The notes beneath the pieces are model-generated. The model was not told the origin of the DNA. It did not search any database and saw nothing but the letters and a program-made list of their open reading frames with translations. From Candidatus Polarisedimenticolia bacterium (GTDB taxonomy: Bacteria > Acidobacteriota > Polarisedimenticolia > Gp22-AA2 > AA152), in assembly GCA_035764505.1 (NCBI GenBank), contig DASTZC010000276.1:1-37119 (forward strand): a stretch of 37,119 nt of DNA, in the 5' to 3' direction. Positions 24,607-31,543 of this stretch are shown piece after piece. The position numbers and the translations under genes were made by a program. The number at the start of each line of letters is the position of its first letter. Within the stretch, counting starts at the first letter, position 1.

Positions 24607-25334
24607 GCGGCGCGGGAAGGGAGTGCATTCGCCTGATCAGCTTCGACGTGGGCGGGACGCTCATCCACCCCGATCCTCCCGTCGGCGCTGTTTATGCGGA
24701 GGTGCTTACCCGCCGCGGCCTCCCTTGCCGGGAGGCGGAGGTCGAGCGCGCCTTCGAAGAGTCGTGGGAGGCGGCCTCCGGCGGCGTCGCGGAGGCGGAA
24801 GAGAGGTACAGCCGCGCGCCGCACGGCGAGCGGGGCTACTGGCGCGACCTGCTTTCAGACACCGTGCGGCGGTTGGGGGGCTCGCTGGTCCCACCCGGAG
24901 CGGCGGACGAGCTCTTCGAGCGGTTTGCGCACGCCGAGTGCTGGAAGGTCTATCCTGAAGTGTTCGATACGCTCGCCGCCCTAAAGCGGCGCGGCCTGGA
25001 AATGGCGGTGGTTTCCAACTGGGACAGCAGGCTTCCGGCGCTGCTGCGGGAGCTGGGCCTGAGGCGCCACTTCGGGCCGCTGATTGTCTCCGCCATCGAA
25101 GGGGCCGAGAAGCCCGATGCGCGTCTCTTTCGCCTGGCGGCCGACCGCGCCGGCGTGCGTCCCGCCGAGGTGCTGCACGTCGGGGACCGGCTGCGGGAGG
25201 ACGTGCAGGGCGCGTTCGGCGCCGGGTTCGCCGGATTGGCTATCGATCGATCCGCCGCGGGCGGGGAGGCACTCGACAAGGTGCTCGACTGGCTGGATGC
25301 GCCTTTTCCGGCAATCCGTGAGGTGCCCCCATGA
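24603..25334 (+). CDS. HAD-superfamily hydrolase, HDHD3-like
   Basis: 243 residues from the ATG inside the folE stop. HAD motifs are: I, SFDVGGTL with nucleophile Asp15 but Gly17 where most phosphatases have the second Asp; II, VVSNWDSRL; III, the Lys of AEKPDARLF; IV, HVGDRLREDVQGA. The helical cap lies between residues about 25 and 110. The DxGGT form occurs in HDHD3-like members, whose substrates are mostly unknown. Its position between folE and a 6-pyruvoyl-tetrahydropterin synthase homologue suggests that it might dephosphorylate a pterin or pyrimidine phosphate of these pathways; this is inference only. Confidence 0.87.
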   Translation: MSGAGRECIRLISFDVGGTLIHPDPPVGAVYAEVLTRRGLPCREAEVERAFEESWEAASGGVAEAEERYSRAPHGERGYWRDLLSDTVRRLGGSLVPPGAADELFERFAHAECWKVYPEVFDTLAALKRRGLEMAVVSNWDSRLPALLRELGLRRHFGPLIVSAIEGAEKPDARLFRLAADRAGVRPAEVLHVGDRLREDVQGAFGAGFAGLAIDRSAAGGEALDKVLDWLDAPFPAIREVPP

Positions 25335-25678
25335 TTCTGAGCAAGCGCTTCCGTTTCGAGGCGGCGCACCGGCTGCCGCGCTATGAAGGACCCTGTTTTG
25401 ATCTCCACGGCCACAGCTATGAGCTGCACGTGACGCTGGAGATGCCGGTGGATCCGGAGTCGGGGATGACCCTCGACTTCTTCCACCTGGAGGACGTGGT
25501 CCGCGAACGGGTCCTTTCCCGGCTCGATCACAAGAACATCAACGACACGCTCGACAACCCGACCGCCGAGAACATCGCCATCTGGATCTGGAACGAGCTG
25601 AAGCCCGTCTTTCCGGCGATGATCGAGATCAAGCTGCACGAGACCCAGGACAGCTCCGTGACCTATCGAGGAGAGTAG
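25331..25678 (+). CDS. queD: 6-pyruvoyl-tetrahydropterin synthase / 6-carboxy-tetrahydropterin synthase (QueD-like)
   Basis: 115 residues, typical length. Zinc ligands are His13 (FEAAHRL), His26 and His28 (LHGHSY); the catalytic Cys22 stands in the CxxxHGH form used by QueD and PTPS proteins, not the ExxxHGH form of the folate-specific PTPS-III. Asp66-His67 and Glu103 complete the catalytic set. It takes the dihydroneopterin triphosphate made by FolE. The ATG overlaps the HAD stop. No queE or queC is present in the window, so queuosine is only one of the possible end products; tetrahydrobiopterin-like pterins are another. Confidence 0.87.
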   Translation: MILSKRFRFEAAHRLPRYEGPCFDLHGHSYELHVTLEMPVDPESGMTLDFFHLEDVVRERVLSRLDHKNINDTLDNPTAENIAIWIWNELKPVFPAMIEIKLHETQDSSVTYRGE

Positions 25679-25694
25679 GAAGGATGGAAGAAGC

Positions 25695-25922
25695 ATGAAG
25701 GACCGCGACCAGCTGCTCGTAGAGATCCGCCGCTATCCCCACGCGAGCTGGGGGACCGTGCCGCGCCGCGACGGGACCTGGGAGTGCTTCTTCGAGATCG
25801 CCGGGCCGCGCGGGACCCAGAGGCTGCATGCCTTCGGCAAGGACGAGATCGAGGCGCTCGAGAAGCTGCTGGAGATCCTGCGGCGCGAGCGCATCACGAA
25901 GGAGGAAGGGAGCGGCGGATGA
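25695..25922 (+). CDS. Small protein of unknown function between the PTPS and moaA genes
   Basis: 75 residues; the ATG at 25695 follows GGAAG, and the stop overlaps the moaA ATG by four bases, which supports real translation. I do not recognise the family. The protein is charged, with two short beta-like stretches (GTWECFFEIAG, TQRLHAFG) followed by one helix (about 47-67, KDEIEALEKLLEILRRERI). There is no membrane segment and only one cysteine. Being locked between two enzymes that handle GTP-derived pterins, it may assist one of them; nothing in the sequence proves it. Confidence 0.6.
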   Translation: MKDRDQLLVEIRRYPHASWGTVPRRDGTWECFFEIAGPRGTQRLHAFGKDEIEALEKLLEILRRERITKEEGSGG

Positions 25923-26917
25923 GCTTTCCCCTGGTCGACGGATACGGCCGCGTCCACCGCAGTCTGCGCCTGTCGGTCACCGATCGCTGCAATTTCAGGT
26001 GCCCGTACTGCATGCCGGAGGAGAAGGTCGTCTTCCTGCCGCGGGGCGAGCTGCTCAGCTATGAGGAGTTCGAGACGCTGGTGCGCGTGGGACGGCGCCT
26101 GGGAATTCGGGAAGTGCGCATCACCGGCGGGGAGCCCCTGGTGCGCCGCGACGTTCCCGCGCTGGTGAGCAGGCTCGCGGCAATCGAGGGGATTGAGGAT
26201 TTGAGCCTGACGACCAACGCTTTCCACCTCGAGGAGCTGGCCGTCCCGCTGAAGGAAGCGGGGCTGCGGCGGATCAACGTCAGTCTCGACACGCTCCGCG
26301 CCGAGCGGTTCCGCCTGCTGTCGGGGGCGGACGGTCTGCCGCGCGTGCTGCGCGGCATCGCGGCGGCGCGGGAAGCGGGATTGGCGCCGATTAAGGTGAA
26401 CGCGGTGCTGCTGCGCGGCGTCAACGAGGACGAGGCCTTGGACCTGGTTGCCTGGGCGCTCGCCGAAGGCGTTTCCTTCCGCTTTATCGAGCTGATGCCG
26501 ATCGGCGGCGGGCCGATGCGCGGCGCCGAGCATCTGGTGCCGGGGGCCGAGGTGAAGCGGCGCCTGGATGAGGTTTACCGGCTGGTTCCCCTGCGGGACG
26601 GCGATGACTCTTCTCCCGCCCGCACTTACCGGATCGTGGAAGGGGGAGGCGAAGTCGGTTTCATCAATCCCGTCACCGAGCCTTTCTGCATGCGCTGCGA
26701 CCGGGTCCGCATCACCGCCGAAGGAAAGATCCGGAATTGCCTGTTCGATCGCGGCGAGCTGGATCTGCGCGGGCCGCTGCGGGCCGGAGCCTCTCCGGAG
26801 GAGCTGGAGTCGATCTGGTGCGAAGCCGTGCGCCGCAAAGGGCCCGGAGGCTGCCTCGATCTGAGCGCCGAGTCGGAGCCGGGGGGCTCTCGCCGCATGT
26901 GGCAGATCGGGGGCTAG
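25919..26917 (+). CDS. moaA: GTP 3',8-cyclase MoaA (molybdenum cofactor synthesis)
   Basis: 332 residues. Radical-SAM enzyme that cyclises GTP in the first step of molybdopterin synthesis. The N-terminal 4Fe-4S/SAM site is Cys24-x3-Cys28-x2-Cys31 (CNFRCPYC); RITGGEPLVRRD follows. The second, GTP-binding cluster is in FCMRCDRVRITAEGKIRNC, a CxxC-x13-C pattern. The C-terminus ends Gly-Gly, as required of active MoaA. The start overlaps the previous gene. MoaC, MoaD, MoaE and MoeA are not in the window, so this is a partial pathway here. Confidence 0.96.
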   Translation: MSFPLVDGYGRVHRSLRLSVTDRCNFRCPYCMPEEKVVFLPRGELLSYEEFETLVRVGRRLGIREVRITGGEPLVRRDVPALVSRLAAIEGIEDLSLTTNAFHLEELAVPLKEAGLRRINVSLDTLRAERFRLLSGADGLPRVLRGIAAAREAGLAPIKVNAVLLRGVNEDEALDLVAWALAEGVSFRFIELMPIGGGPMRGAEHLVPGAEVKRRLDEVYRLVPLRDGDDSSPARTYRIVEGGGEVGFINPVTEPFCMRCDRVRITAEGKIRNCLFDRGELDLRGPLRAGASPEELESIWCEAVRRKGPGGCLDLSAESEPGGSRRMWQIGG

Positions 26918-26926
26918 CAGGAGCGC

Positions 26927-27697
26927 ATGCTCTTCTCCTGGCTCGCCGCGGCGCTGGCTGTGGGAGGTCTCGCCTCCCTGCTCATCGTCGAGCCCGCCGA
27001 TTTCGGCCGTGCCTTCCATCGATTCACCGGCTTTCTGGCGCTTCTCCTTCTCGCCGCCGGTCTCGCGGGCGGCGCCCTCGGCGGCACGTTGGGCTGGCTC
27101 GCGCTGGCCACCTGCCTGGTCTGGCTCTGTATGGTGCAGTGGGGCCCGCTGCGCTGGGTTCGTCCCGGTCTGTGGCTTCCCCTGGCCGCCGCCGTTACCG
27201 CGCTGCTCAACGGTCCGGAGTTTCCGCCGCAACGACCTCTCCTCGACCTGACCGACTGGGCGCCGGCCGCGAACAGTCTGGCGGCCGCGCTGCTTCTCGG
27301 AGCGGTCTCGGTGGCGCTGCTGCTTGGCCACTGGTATCTGGTCCTGCCGGGGCTCGCTTTGCGGCATCTCCGGAGAATGACCCTCTGCCTGGCGCTCGCC
27401 CTGGGGTTGCGGCTCCTATTGGGCGCGCTGGTCCTCTCGAGCGCGGAGCCGGCCGGGAAGCTGTCGGGTGTGACCACCGCCTGGGGAGTGGCGGCGGGAG
27501 CGGCGGGGTTTTTCTTCTGGCAGCGCGTCGGGATCGGCCTGCTGGCCCCGGGGATTCTCACGGCGCTGGTGGACCGTACGGTGCGCATCGGCTCGACGCA
27601 GTCGGCCACGGGGCTGCTGTACGTGACCAGCATCTTCGTCCTGATGGGCGAGATGATCGCACGCTATCTCTTCCTGACGCTGGGGATTCCTGGATGA
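26927..27697 (+). CDS. Multi-pass membrane protein of unknown function
   Basis: 256 residues from the ATG at 26927, with AGGAG (26919-26923) ahead. About eight hydrophobic helices cover almost the whole length. Conserved-looking features are a GHWYLVLPGLALRHLRRM loop near the middle and a C-terminal STQSATGLLYVTSIFVLMGE, which I write only in part as STQSATGLLYV and MGEMIARYL. A His in the membrane (GHWY) and a buried Glu could bind heme or a quinone, but this is speculation and I do not recognise the family. Nine bases separate it from moaA, so it probably shares that transcript. Confidence 0.8.
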   Translation: MLFSWLAAALAVGGLASLLIVEPADFGRAFHRFTGFLALLLLAAGLAGGALGGTLGWLALATCLVWLCMVQWGPLRWVRPGLWLPLAAAVTALLNGPEFPPQRPLLDLTDWAPAANSLAAALLLGAVSVALLLGHWYLVLPGLALRHLRRMTLCLALALGLRLLLGALVLSSAEPAGKLSGVTTAWGVAAGAAGFFFWQRVGIGLLAPGILTALVDRTVRIGSTQSATGLLYVTSIFVLMGEMIARYLFLTLGIPG

Positions 27698-27719
27698 GCC
27701 GCACTCCGGAAGCGGCGGA

Positions 27720-28166
27720 ATGACGGTCCAGTTCCTCTGCCCGGAATGCGAGCAGGAGAACCGCAGTCCGCTGCCGCTGCCAGGAAAGTCCTGGTGCTGC
27801 GCCCGCTGCGGCCGCGAGTTCCCCGGACACGCCTCCCCGGAGCTGGCGGAAGGGAAGCCGCTGAGCCGCTGTGTCATATGCGCAGGGGAGCGCTTCTACC
27901 GGCAGAGGGATTTCAACCAGCGGATCGGCTGTGTCATCGCCGGCGTGGGTGCGGCGCTCAGTCCTTTCACCTACGGGTTGAGCCTGCTGGTCTGCCTGGC
28001 CATCGACTTCGTCCTTTACTTCCTTCTCAAGGAAGCAACGCTCTGCTATCGTTGCGGCGCCGTTTACCGTGGTACCCCAAGGAATCCGGACCTCGGCCCC
28101 TTCGATCTGCACGTCGCCGACGTGGAGATGCAGGAGAGCCGGTATCTCAGGAAGGACATTCCGTGA
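27720..28166 (+). CDS. Zinc-ribbon membrane protein of unknown function
   Basis: 148 residues. Two CxxC pairs at the N-terminus (FLCPECEQ and WCCARCGR) form a zinc ribbon; a third CxxC (SRCVICAG) follows. Then come one or two membrane helices (about 69-103, GCVIAGVGAALSPFTYGLSL and onwards) and a last CxxC (LCYRCGAVYRG). The layout suggests a small membrane-bound metal or redox protein with ribbons on one face. It lies between the eight-helix protein and the HEAT-repeat protein, and overlaps the latter by four bases (GTGA). Not recognised further. Confidence 0.75.
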   Translation: MTVQFLCPECEQENRSPLPLPGKSWCCARCGREFPGHASPELAEGKPLSRCVICAGERFYRQRDFNQRIGCVIAGVGAALSPFTYGLSLLVCLAIDFVLYFLLKEATLCYRCGAVYRGTPRNPDLGPFDLHVADVEMQESRYLRKDIP

Positions 28167-29047
28167 GCGACTCCCCATCCGGCGGACCCGCCGCCGGCGG
28201 AGAAGCGCGCAGCGACGCGAGCGTAGTCACCCAGTTCTTCGTCCTCCCGCTCCTGGTGGTCGCGGGTCTGGTTGGCATCTTTCTCCTTTTCACGATGGCC
28301 ACTCGCTCCAAGCCGACCAAGGAGGAGCATCTCAAGACCCTGCAGAGCGGGCGATTCAACCAGCGCTGGCAGGCTGCCTTCGAGCTCTCCAACCTTCTGA
28401 AGGAGAAGAGGGGAAAGGTCGACGCCGAGTTCGGAGGAGAGCTCCTCCGGGTCTTCGAAGCCTCCCTGGCGAATCCGGACGATGACCCCAGGGTGCAGCG
28501 CTATCTGGCGCTGGCACTTGGGGATGCCGGCTGGCTCGGAGCCGCCCCGTCTCTGGTCAAGGCGGCGACCTCAGCGGAGGACCATGAGACCCGGCTATAT
28601 GCACTGTGGAGCCTTGGGCAGCTGCAGGCCCCGGAAGCTGCCGGGGTCCTGGTCGCAGCGCTTTCCGACAAGGACTCGGCAGTACGCTCCGTTTCGGCCT
28701 TCGGTCTGGGCCGTCTGGCGGCGCCGGAGGCGTTGGAGGAGGTCAGAGGGCTGCTGGAAGATCCGGTGGCGGAGGTCCGCTGGAATGCCGCGTTGGCGCT
28801 GGCGAGGAACGGCGACCCGATGGGAGAACCGATACTAATTCAGATGTTGGATCGAAAATACCTGAGCGAATTTTCCACACTCGATGCCGAAGAGCAAAGG
28901 AACCTCATATTGAATGCGCTGCGCGGATTGAAGCAGCTGAAAACACTTGATTTGGAAGAAAAACTGCAGCGTCTGGCAACGCAGGATCCAGATCCAGCCG
29001 TCCGCAAAGCGGCGTCGAGCTGGACCGAAGTCCCCTCCGGGACCTGA
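28163..29047 (+). CDS. Membrane-anchored HEAT-repeat protein
   Basis: 294 residues from a GTG inside the previous stop, with AGGAAGG upstream. A single membrane helix (about 20-46) follows a short Gly/Ser-rich N-terminus. From about residue 55 the protein is a chain of alpha-hairpin HEAT/PBS-lyase-type repeats (VQRYLALALGDAGWLGAAPSL, split as RYLALALGDAGW and AAPSLVKAAT; TRLYALWSLGQLQAPEA; VRSVSAFGLGRLAAPEAL; VRWNAALALARNGD). Such scaffolds bind other proteins. The last 60 codons use more A/T than the surroundings. No intrinsic terminator is obvious, though a short ACAA-TTCG-TTGT hairpin before a T-rich run lies about 20 bases behind the stop. Confidence 0.82.
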   Translation: MSDSPSGGPAAGGEARSDASVVTQFFVLPLLVVAGLVGIFLLFTMATRSKPTKEEHLKTLQSGRFNQRWQAAFELSNLLKEKRGKVDAEFGGELLRVFEASLANPDDDPRVQRYLALALGDAGWLGAAPSLVKAATSAEDHETRLYALWSLGQLQAPEAAGVLVAALSDKDSAVRSVSAFGLGRLAAPEALEEVRGLLEDPVAEVRWNAALALARNGDPMGEPILIQMLDRKYLSEFSTLDAEEQRNLILNALRGLKQLKTLDLEEKLQRLATQDPDPAVRKAASSWTEVPSGT

Positions 29048-29104
29048 TCGCTCCTAAGCTCGACAATTCGTTGTATTTTATTGAGTTGTCAACGCTTTAA
29101 TTCC

Positions 29105-29134
29105 TTGACACCCCTTTGTGCGTGCGGCTAGAAT
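29105..29134 (+). promoter_or_regulatory. Strong sigma-70-type promoter
   Basis: Perfect TTGACA (29105-29110), 18-base spacer, TAGAAT (29129-29134). The preceding 60 bases are unusually A/T-rich for this genome and could serve as an UP element. Transcription should start near 29141. Confidence 0.75.
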
Positions 29135-29140
29135 AACCCC

Positions 29141-29309
29141 TCGAAGGAAGTAGTACCACTGCCTTCCAAAGCCTCCGACTTCGGTCGGAGGAGTAAAAGC
29201 CGGATCCTTAGAAAAGAGTCCCGGTCGCAGCGAAGAGACGGACCGCAAGTTCAAGGCGGTCGATCAGGGGGCCCCCACCTGACGACACGAGTTTCCCGGG
29301 GCCTTGATC
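29141..29309 (+). ncRNA. Unassigned structured RNA or 5' leader
   Basis: The 190 bases between the promoter and the IscU-like gene hold several stable hairpins: GGAAG/CTTCC (29146-29150, 29163-29167); an eight-pair stem closed by a TTCG tetraloop (CCTCCGAC 29172-29179, GTCGGAGG 29184-29191); GACCGC/GCGGTC (29241-29246, 29256-29261) with loop AAGTTCAAG; and GATCAGGG with CCTTGATC (29262-29269, 29302-29309), extended inward by CCCC/GGGG. No open frame explains the stretch. The last stem lies just ahead of the ribosome site and could control translation. It may be a riboswitch-like leader or an independent small RNA such as 6S; I could not assign it to a family by eye. Confidence 0.5.
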
Positions 29310-29328
29310 GTTCCTGCGGAGTCCCACG

Positions 29329-29727
29329 GTGAGCCTGCACCCCGAATACTCGCAGAAGCTCCTGGATCATTACCGCAGCCCCCGGAACGTCGGAGAGATC
29401 GAAGGGGCGGATGCCATCGTGACCGTCGGCAATCCCGGCCATGGCGATGTCCTCAAATTGAGCCTCCGGATCGATGGGGGAAAGGTTGCCGAGGCGAGAT
29501 TCAAGAGCTTCGGCTGCGCCGTGGCCATCGCGGCGGGCTCCGTGACCACCGAGATCGTCCAGGGAATGCGTCTCGAGGATCTTACGGGCGTCACCAACTC
29601 GCAGGTGGCCGAGGCACTTGGGGGTGTCCCGGAAGGAAAGATGGAGTGCTCGGTGCTTGCCGAGCGCGCCATCCGGGAGGCGGTTGCAATGGTCCGGGGT
29701 CGTCCTGAGGAGGGCGCCGGGCCTTAA
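29329..29727 (+). CDS. IscU/NifU-N-like Fe-S scaffold homologue with Cys-to-His change
   Basis: 132 residues from a GTG at 29329 with GGAG seven bases ahead. The fold motifs of IscU/NifU are plain: YSQKLLDHYRSPRNVG at the start, FKSFGCAVAIA with Cys63 and KMECSVLAERA with Cys107. The first scaffold cysteine, normally in GNPxCGD, is His38 here (GNPGHGD), while Asp40 is kept. IscU assembles a 2Fe-2S cluster on three cysteines, so this protein would have a Cys2/His site or a different role, for example in the Fe-S-rich enzymes coded downstream. No IscS/SufS partner is nearby. It may be the first gene of the unit behind the structured leader. Confidence 0.85.
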   Translation: MSLHPEYSQKLLDHYRSPRNVGEIEGADAIVTVGNPGHGDVLKLSLRIDGGKVAEARFKSFGCAVAIAAGSVTTEIVQGMRLEDLTGVTNSQVAEALGGVPEGKMECSVLAERAIREAVAMVRGRPEEGAGP

Positions 29728-29846
29728 GGTTTTCAGACTATCGGGGCCCCGCCGGCGGTCCGGCGGAAGAGGTCCACGCGAGCCTAGGCATCCTCCCTGT
29801 ATCGCTGAAGAAACAGCGCCGGGAGAGGATTGGGAGGAACCCGAAG

Positions 29847-30536
29847 GTGGCAACAGTGCGCCAGATCGAACAGACTTTCGACGAGGTTACTCCGGGATAC
29901 GAGCAGATTTTCCCGCGCGTCTCGCTTCGTTACCGGGAAATCCATGAGGTGATGCTCTATTTCCTCACTTCGTTGGGCAGGGATTTCATCGACATCGTCG
30001 AGCTGGGAGTGGGCGGAGGCGAGCTTACCACCGAGGTGCTGAAGCGCTTTCCCGAAGCCGGGGTCGAGGCGATCGACCTGTCGCCGAAGATGCTGGAGGT
30101 GGCGGGGCAGAAGCTGCTCCCCTACAAGGATCGGGTGAACCTGATCCACTCCGATTTCGGCACCTACGAGTTCATGCGGGAATACGATCTCGCCATCTCC
30201 TCGATGGCGATGCACCACCTGCCGGACAAGGACAAGCTCAAGCTGATGAAGAGCATTCATCGCTCCCTGAAGGAGGAGGGCGTGTTCCTGTTCGGCGATC
30301 TGATCCAGTCGCCGTCTTCTTACCTCGACAAGAAGTTCTTCCGCATCTGGAAGAACTACCTCCGCTTCAACGGGCTGTCGAAGGACGAGATCGATTCCAA
30401 GGTCAAGATCCAGCTCAACAACGATCTGCCGGCGACCCTTCCGGAGCTGCTGCACTGGATGAAGGAAGCAGGCTTCCGTGACGTCGACTGCCTGTGGAAG
30501 TACTTCAACCACGCGGTGGTGGTGGGGATCAAGTAG
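29847..30536 (+). CDS. Class I SAM-dependent methyltransferase
   Basis: 229 residues from a GTG at 29847, preceded by GGGAGGAA. The SAM-binding loop is VELGVGGGELTTEVL, followed by the acidic strand end VEAIDLSPKML and the motif ISSMAMHHLPDKDK. The C-terminal 80 residues form a helical cap (SSYLDKKFFRIWKNYLRF). The closest look is to small-molecule methyltransferases of the UbiE/TrmB-like type; the substrate is not evident. Because it sits before nuoI and nuoB, a quinone or respiratory-protein substrate is conceivable. The preceding 119 bases hold a GC-rich hairpin (CCGCCGG/CCGGCGG) but no T-tract. NuoI starts immediately after its stop. Confidence 0.85.
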   Translation: MATVRQIEQTFDEVTPGYEQIFPRVSLRYREIHEVMLYFLTSLGRDFIDIVELGVGGGELTTEVLKRFPEAGVEAIDLSPKMLEVAGQKLLPYKDRVNLIHSDFGTYEFMREYDLAISSMAMHHLPDKDKLKLMKSIHRSLKEEGVFLFGDLIQSPSSYLDKKFFRIWKNYLRFNGLSKDEIDSKVKIQLNNDLPATLPELLHWMKEAGFRDVDCLWKYFNHAVVVGIK

Positions 30537-31028
30537 TTGCTCGTCCAGCGGCCCCGCTCCCTCACCCTTGGCGAGCGGGTCTATCTGCCCGGAATCCTCA
30601 AGGGGATGTGGCTGACCTTCCGGCACATGTTCCGCAAGAAGGTCACCATGCAGTACCCCGAGGAGAAGTGGAAGGTCCCCGAGTATTACCGGGGAGTCCC
30701 CGCCCTGGTCTCCGATCAGAATGGCCGCACCAAGTGCGTCGCGTGCTACCTCTGCCAGTGGGTATGCCCGCCCAGGGCCATCACCATCCAGGCCCAGGAG
30801 CTCCCTTCGAGCAACGTGGAAAAGGGGCCGCGCGAGTTCGAAATCAACATGCTGCGCTGCATCATGTGCGGGTACTGCGAGGAGGTCTGTCCGGAAGAAG
30901 CGATCTTCATGAGCAAGGAATATGAATTGACGGGACGCAGCCGCCAGGAGCTGATCTTCGGCAAGGAAAAGCTCCTCAAGATTGGCGGCAAGCGGCCCGA
31001 TCCGGTGCAGAAATGGGCTCACAAGTAA
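30537..31028 (+). CDS. nuoI: NADH-quinone oxidoreductase subunit I (NuoI)
   Basis: 163 residues. The TTG at 30537 touches the preceding stop; a start further in would lose the N-terminal [23 protein letters not shown] helix typical of NuoI. Two 4Fe-4S motifs are complete: [16 protein letters not shown] and [16 protein letters not shown], which hold clusters N6a and N6b in the arm that carries electrons from NADH to quinone. The 3' end overlaps nuoB by 16 bases. The other twelve subunits are missing from the window, so this is a detached piece of the complex I gene set; a formate-hydrogenlyase-type ferredoxin is less likely. Confidence 0.9.
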   Translation: MLVQRPRSLTLGERVYLPGILKGMWLTFRHMFRKKVTMQYPEEKWKVPEYYRGVPALVSDQNGRTKCVACYLCQWVCPPRAITIQAQELPSSNVEKGPREFEINMLRCIMCGYCEEVCPEEAIFMSKEYELTGRSRQELIFGKEKLLKIGGKRPDPVQKWAHK

Positions 31029-31543
31029 GCGGCGGGGCGGGCGCCGCAGGCGCCTCGGCCGATCCCTACGGACCGGGAGCCGCGGACGACTCTCTGCAGC
31101 AGACTCTCTTCACCACCCGACTGAACGATCTCGTCTCCTGGTCGCGCAAGAACTCCCTGTGGCCGATGCCGATGGGACTGGCCTGCTGCGCCATCGAGAT
31201 GATGGCGGTCGTCGGTCCCCGCTTCGACCTGGCCCGCTTCGGGGCCGAGGCGCTCCGCTTCTCCCCCCGGCAGGCTGATCTGATGATCGTCGCCGGCACC
31301 GTGTCGAAGAAGATGGCCCCGGCGGTCAAGAAAGTCTTTGACCAGATGCCGGAGCCGAAATGGGTGATCGCCATGGGGGCCTGCGCCTCATCGGGCGGCA
31401 TGTTCCACTCCTACAGCACCGTTCAGGGGGTGGACGAGATCATCCCGGTGGACATCTACATTCCCGGCTGTCCGCCGCGCCCCGAAGCCCTGATCGCGGG
31501 CATCCTGGAAATCCAGAAGAAGATTACCGCCGAGAAGCCATGA
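31013..31543 (+). CDS. nuoB: NADH-quinone oxidoreductase subunit B (NuoB)
   Basis: 176 residues from an ATG at 31013, inside nuoI. The N-terminal 28 residues are Gly/Ala-rich and unlike the family core. All four N2-cluster ligands are visible: the tandem cysteines in [11 protein letters not shown], one Cys in [15 protein letters not shown] and one in [11 protein letters not shown]2 passes electrons to quinone. The stop overlaps the start of the MidA-type methyltransferase by four bases (ATGA), which makes coupled expression likely. Confidence 0.94.
   Translation: MGSQVSGGAGAAGASADPYGPGAADDSLQQTLFTTRLNDLVSWSRKNSLWPMPMGLACCAIEMMAVVGPRFDLARFGAEALRFSPRQADLMIVAGTVSKKMAPAVKKVFDQMPEPKWVIAMGACASSGGMFHSYSTVQGVDEIIPVDIYIPGCPPRPEALIAGILEIQKKITAEKP

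Noticed and set aside
29740-29775. GC-rich hairpin behind the IscU-like gene as terminator
   Set aside because: CCGCCGG/CCGGCGG is stable but no T-run follows; it may equally be chance in GC-rich DNA.
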